64,000 nt of DNA from Streptomyces varsoviensis (lineage in GTDB: Bacteria; Actinomycetota; Actinomycetes; Streptomycetales; Streptomycetaceae). Positions 62,214 through 64,000 of the stretch are shown in pieces (the first letter of the stretch is position 1; the number at the start of each line of letters is the position of its first letter). The position numbers were made by a program, and so were the translations under genes. Under the pieces are notes generated by a model. It was not told the DNA's origin and made no database searches. It was given only the letters and a program-made list of their open reading frames with translations. The DNA lies in contig NZ_JOBF01000031.1 in the NCBI RefSeq assembly GCF_000718635.1, positions 4,514 through 68,513 of the forward strand, read 5' to 3'.

Positions 62214-63758
62214 ATGACCGGTGGAGTGCACAGCAGCACGGTGGACGACCTCCTGCGGCGCAGCGCACGGCGAGTCCCCGACCGGACGGCGGTGCGGTAC
62301 GGGGACCGGGCCTGGACCTACCGGGAACTCGACGACGCCGTGACCGTCGCCGCCGTCACCCTGATCGACCGCGGCGGGCCGGCGAGCGGCGCCCGCGTCG
62401 CCGTGTACGGGCACAACTCCGACGCCTATCTGATCGCCTTCCTCGCCTGCGCCCGCGCCGGCTACGTCCATGTGCCGGTCAACCACCACCTCACCGGCGA
62501 CGATCTGCGCTACGTCATCGAGCAGTCCGGCAGCTCCCTCGTGCTCACCGACCCGGACCTCGAACACCGGCTGCCGGACTCCGTACCGGTCATGGCGCTG
62601 CGCGATGCCACCGGCTCGCTGCTGGAGACGGCGCGGGAGCGGAGCGCCGCCGGCATCCTCATCGCCGGCGGCGGGGACGGCGAGCAGGTGGTCCAGCTCC
62701 TCTACACCTCGGGCACCACCGCCGAGCCCAAGGGCGCGATGATGTCGCACCGCGCCTTCGTCCACGCGTACGTCAGCGCCATCGTCGCCCTGGACCTCAA
62801 GGAGAGCGACCGGCCGCTGCACTGCATGCCGCTCTACCACTCGGCGCAGATGCACGTCTTCCTGCTGCCCTACCTGGCGGTGGGCGCGGAGAACACCATC
62901 ATCGACCAGCCCGACCCGTACCGGATCTTCGAACTCGTGGGGGCGGGCCGAGCCGACAGCCTCTTCGCCCCGCCCACCGTCTGGATCGAGCTGGCCGGGC
63001 ACCCCGAGTTCGGCAACCGCGACCTCACCGGCCTGCGCAAAGCGTTCTACGGCGCCTCGATCATGCCCGTACCCGTCCTGGAACGACTCCGCGCGCGCCT
63101 GCCCGACCTCGCCTTCTACAACTGCTTCGGGCAGAGCGAGGTCGGTCCGCTCGCCGCCGTCCTCGGCCCCGGCGAACACGAGGGCCGGATGGACTCGTGC
63201 GGCCGGCCGGTGCTGTTCGTGGAGGCCCGGGTCGTCGACGAGCGCGGCGTCGAAGTGGGCCCCGGCGTGACCGGCGAGGTCGTCTACCGCTCCCCGCAAC
63301 TGTGCGAGGGCTACTGGGAGAAGCCGGAGGAGACCGCCGAGGCCTTCCGCGACGGCTGGTTCCACTCCGGGGACCTCGCCGTGCGGGACGCCGAGGGCTA
63401 CCTCACCGTCGTCGACCGGGTGAAGGACGTGATCAACTCGGGCGGCGTCCTCGTCGCCTCCCGCCAGGTCGAAGACGTCCTGTACGAGCACCCGGCCGTG
63501 GCGGAGGCAGCCGTCATCGGCCTCCCGGACGCCCACTGGATCGAGGCGGTCACCGCCGTCGTGGTCCGGCGCGGCCCGGTCGGCGAAGCGGAACTGATCG
63601 CCCACGTCCGCGAGCGGCTCACCCACTTCAAGGCCCCCAAACGCGTCCTGTTCGTCGACGACCTCCCCCGGAACGCCAGCGGCAAGATCCTCAAACGCCA
63701 ACTGCGCGACCGCTTCGCGTCGGGTACGCGCCAGCCGGGCGCGGCAGGGGGCGCCTAG
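62214..63758 (+). CDS. Acyl-CoA synthetase (AMP-dependent), second copy
   Basis: 514 aa. LLYTSGTTAEPKGAMMSHRA (P-loop), YNCFGQSEVGPLAAVLGPGE, WFHSGDLAVRDAEGYLTVVD and NASGKILKRQLRD (catalytic Lys) are complete. VNSGGVLVASRQVEDVLYEH is the hinge block. It differs clearly from the synthetase at 57949 and is in another subgroup (long-chain fatty-acid-CoA ligase-like). The ATG at 62214 is divergent from the AHL-acylase gene, so the two share a 198-bp control region. An acylase and a synthetase next to each other could release and then activate the acyl chain (inference). Confidence 0.92.
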   Translation: MTGGVHSSTVDDLLRRSARRVPDRTAVRYGDRAWTYRELDDAVTVAAVTLIDRGGPASGARVAVYGHNSDAYLIAFLACARAGYVHVPVNHHLTGDDLRYVIEQSGSSLVLTDPDLEHRLPDSVPVMALRDATGSLLETARERSAAGILIAGGGDGEQVVQLLYTSGTTAEPKGAMMSHRAFVHAYVSAIVALDLKESDRPLHCMPLYHSAQMHVFLLPYLAVGAENTIIDQPDPYRIFELVGAGRADSLFAPPTVWIELAGHPEFGNRDLTGLRKAFYGASIMPVPVLERLRARLPDLAFYNCFGQSEVGPLAAVLGPGEHEGRMDSCGRPVLFVEARVVDERGVEVGPGVTGEVVYRSPQLCEGYWEKPEETAEAFRDGWFHSGDLAVRDAEGYLTVVDRVKDVINSGGVLVASRQVEDVLYEHPAVAEAAVIGLPDAHWIEAVTAVVVRRGPVGEAELIAHVRERLTHFKAPKRVLFVDDLPRNASGKILKRQLRDRFASGTRQPGAAGGA

Positions 63759-63775
63759 GGATCTCATCCGGGGGG

Positions 63776-63802
63776 GTGCCTCTATGTCTTTCGTCGAGGC
63801 AC
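63776..63802. terminator. Hairpin between the synthetase and transposase genes
   Basis: GTGCCTC (63776-63782) pairs with GAGGCAC (63796-63802) around a 13-nt loop containing TATGTCTTTCG. It could end transcription of both convergent genes or mark the end of the insertion element. Confidence 0.5.
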
Positions 63803-63838
63803 TCCTGTCGGTTTTGGGGTGGTTCGGTGTTGGTGGGG

Positions 63839-64000
63839 TTATGCGGCGAGTTCGATGTTCTTCGGTGTCCGGGGTTCGTAGAAGGTGTTGTCGCGGAGCA
63901 TGGCGAACAGGACGCTGGTGCGTTGGCGGGCGAGGCGGAGGAGGGCCTGGGTGTGGGTTTTGCCGCGGGCTCGTTGTTTGTCGCGGTCCTGACGCCGATG
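63839..64000 (-). mobile_element. Transposase 3' end, IS110-like, cut by window edge
   Basis: The minus strand reads (from the edge) HRRQDRDKQRARGKTHTQAL, then LRLARQRTSVLFAMLRDNTF and YEPRTPKNIELAA before TAA at 63839-63841. GKTHTQALLxLARxRxxVLxAMLRD is the usual C-terminus of IS110/IS116-family transposases of Streptomyces. The N-terminal DEDD part lies outside. Codon use is less GC-extreme than the neighbours (many GTT/TTC and GAA/AAC). IS110 elements lack inverted ends, so the boundary cannot be set. Confidence 0.6.

Noticed and set aside
62016..63767. Extension of the AHL-acylase frame antisense to the acyl-CoA synthetase
   Set aside because: A signal peptide starts at the TTG at 62015; the upstream part is the shadow of the plus-strand synthetase.

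Overview
The window is very GC-rich, densely coded DNA with ATGA/GTGA-type gene overlaps, GGAGG ribosome binding sites, leaderless or TTG/GTG starts, Tat lipoproteins and many regulator-plus-sugar-operon modules. This is the style of a Streptomyces or close relative, probably a chromosomal arm or arm-proximal metabolic region. No rRNA, tRNA, CRISPR array or phage module was seen. Assignments rest on reading motifs and gene context by eye; no database search was possible.

Layout. 1-6.8 kb holds assorted single genes: an SRPBCC fragment, LysR, a phosphoesterase, a lipoprotein, a methyltransferase-like protein, an orphan DhaK and a membrane-anchored protein. 6.97-9.73 kb is a tight three-gene operon: a possible histidine-ligated heme oxygenase, an ACMSD-like amidohydrolase lacking one active-site His, and a maleate-isomerase-fold protein lacking both catalytic Cys. 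9.7-14.4 kb carries three minisatellites (18-bp, 15-bp and 38-bp units) around a MerR/esterase pair and a serine hydrolase. The 15-bp array is about 1.35 kb long. 14.4-16.6 kb has a PAP2 membrane enzyme and an apparently leaderless, probably self-regulated Clp-N/HTH protein.

16.7-24.9 kb looks like an amino-sugar (galactosaminan) utilisation locus: a secreted GH114 endo-galactosaminidase, an ABC importer, GH4 glycosidase, class II aldolase and a divergent DeoR/AgaR-type regulator. Two genes of this locus, the PfkB kinase and the SIS isomerase, survive only as internally deleted remnants. 24.9-25.9 kb is an EamA exporter. 26.0-32.2 kb is a seven-gene, GntR-controlled operon (GntR, PfkB kinase, two linked uncharacterised proteins, BtpA/SgcQ, TenA, polyol-type MFS permease). 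It has a near-perfect operator palindrome at its head and a strong hairpin at its end. I consider it the best candidate for an undescribed catabolic or salvage pathway.

32.4-35.1 kb holds another PfkB kinase, a methyltransferase and a secreted sphingomyelinase-D-like phospholipase. 35.2-43.2 kb is B12-related: metE under a cobalamin riboswitch, then meaB-mutB-mutA (methylmalonyl-CoA mutase). 43.5-46.2 kb is a divergent AraC regulator/acyl-CoA dehydrogenase pair with a KstR-type motif. 46.2-49.9 kb has a DUF2236 protein and a Ser/Thr kinase fused to nine 42-residue TPRs. 50.0-54.7 kb is an aromatic ring hydroxylation and meta-cleavage operon (Dabb, FAH hydrolase, extradiol dioxygenase, SMP-30 lactonase, FAD hydroxylase). 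54.8-63.8 kb has a Tat-exported serine hydrolase with a TGAAAG palindrome, a nitronate monooxygenase-like enzyme, two acyl-CoA synthetases and an AHL/penicillin acylase. The window ends inside the 3' end of a transposase gene, probably of the IS110 type.
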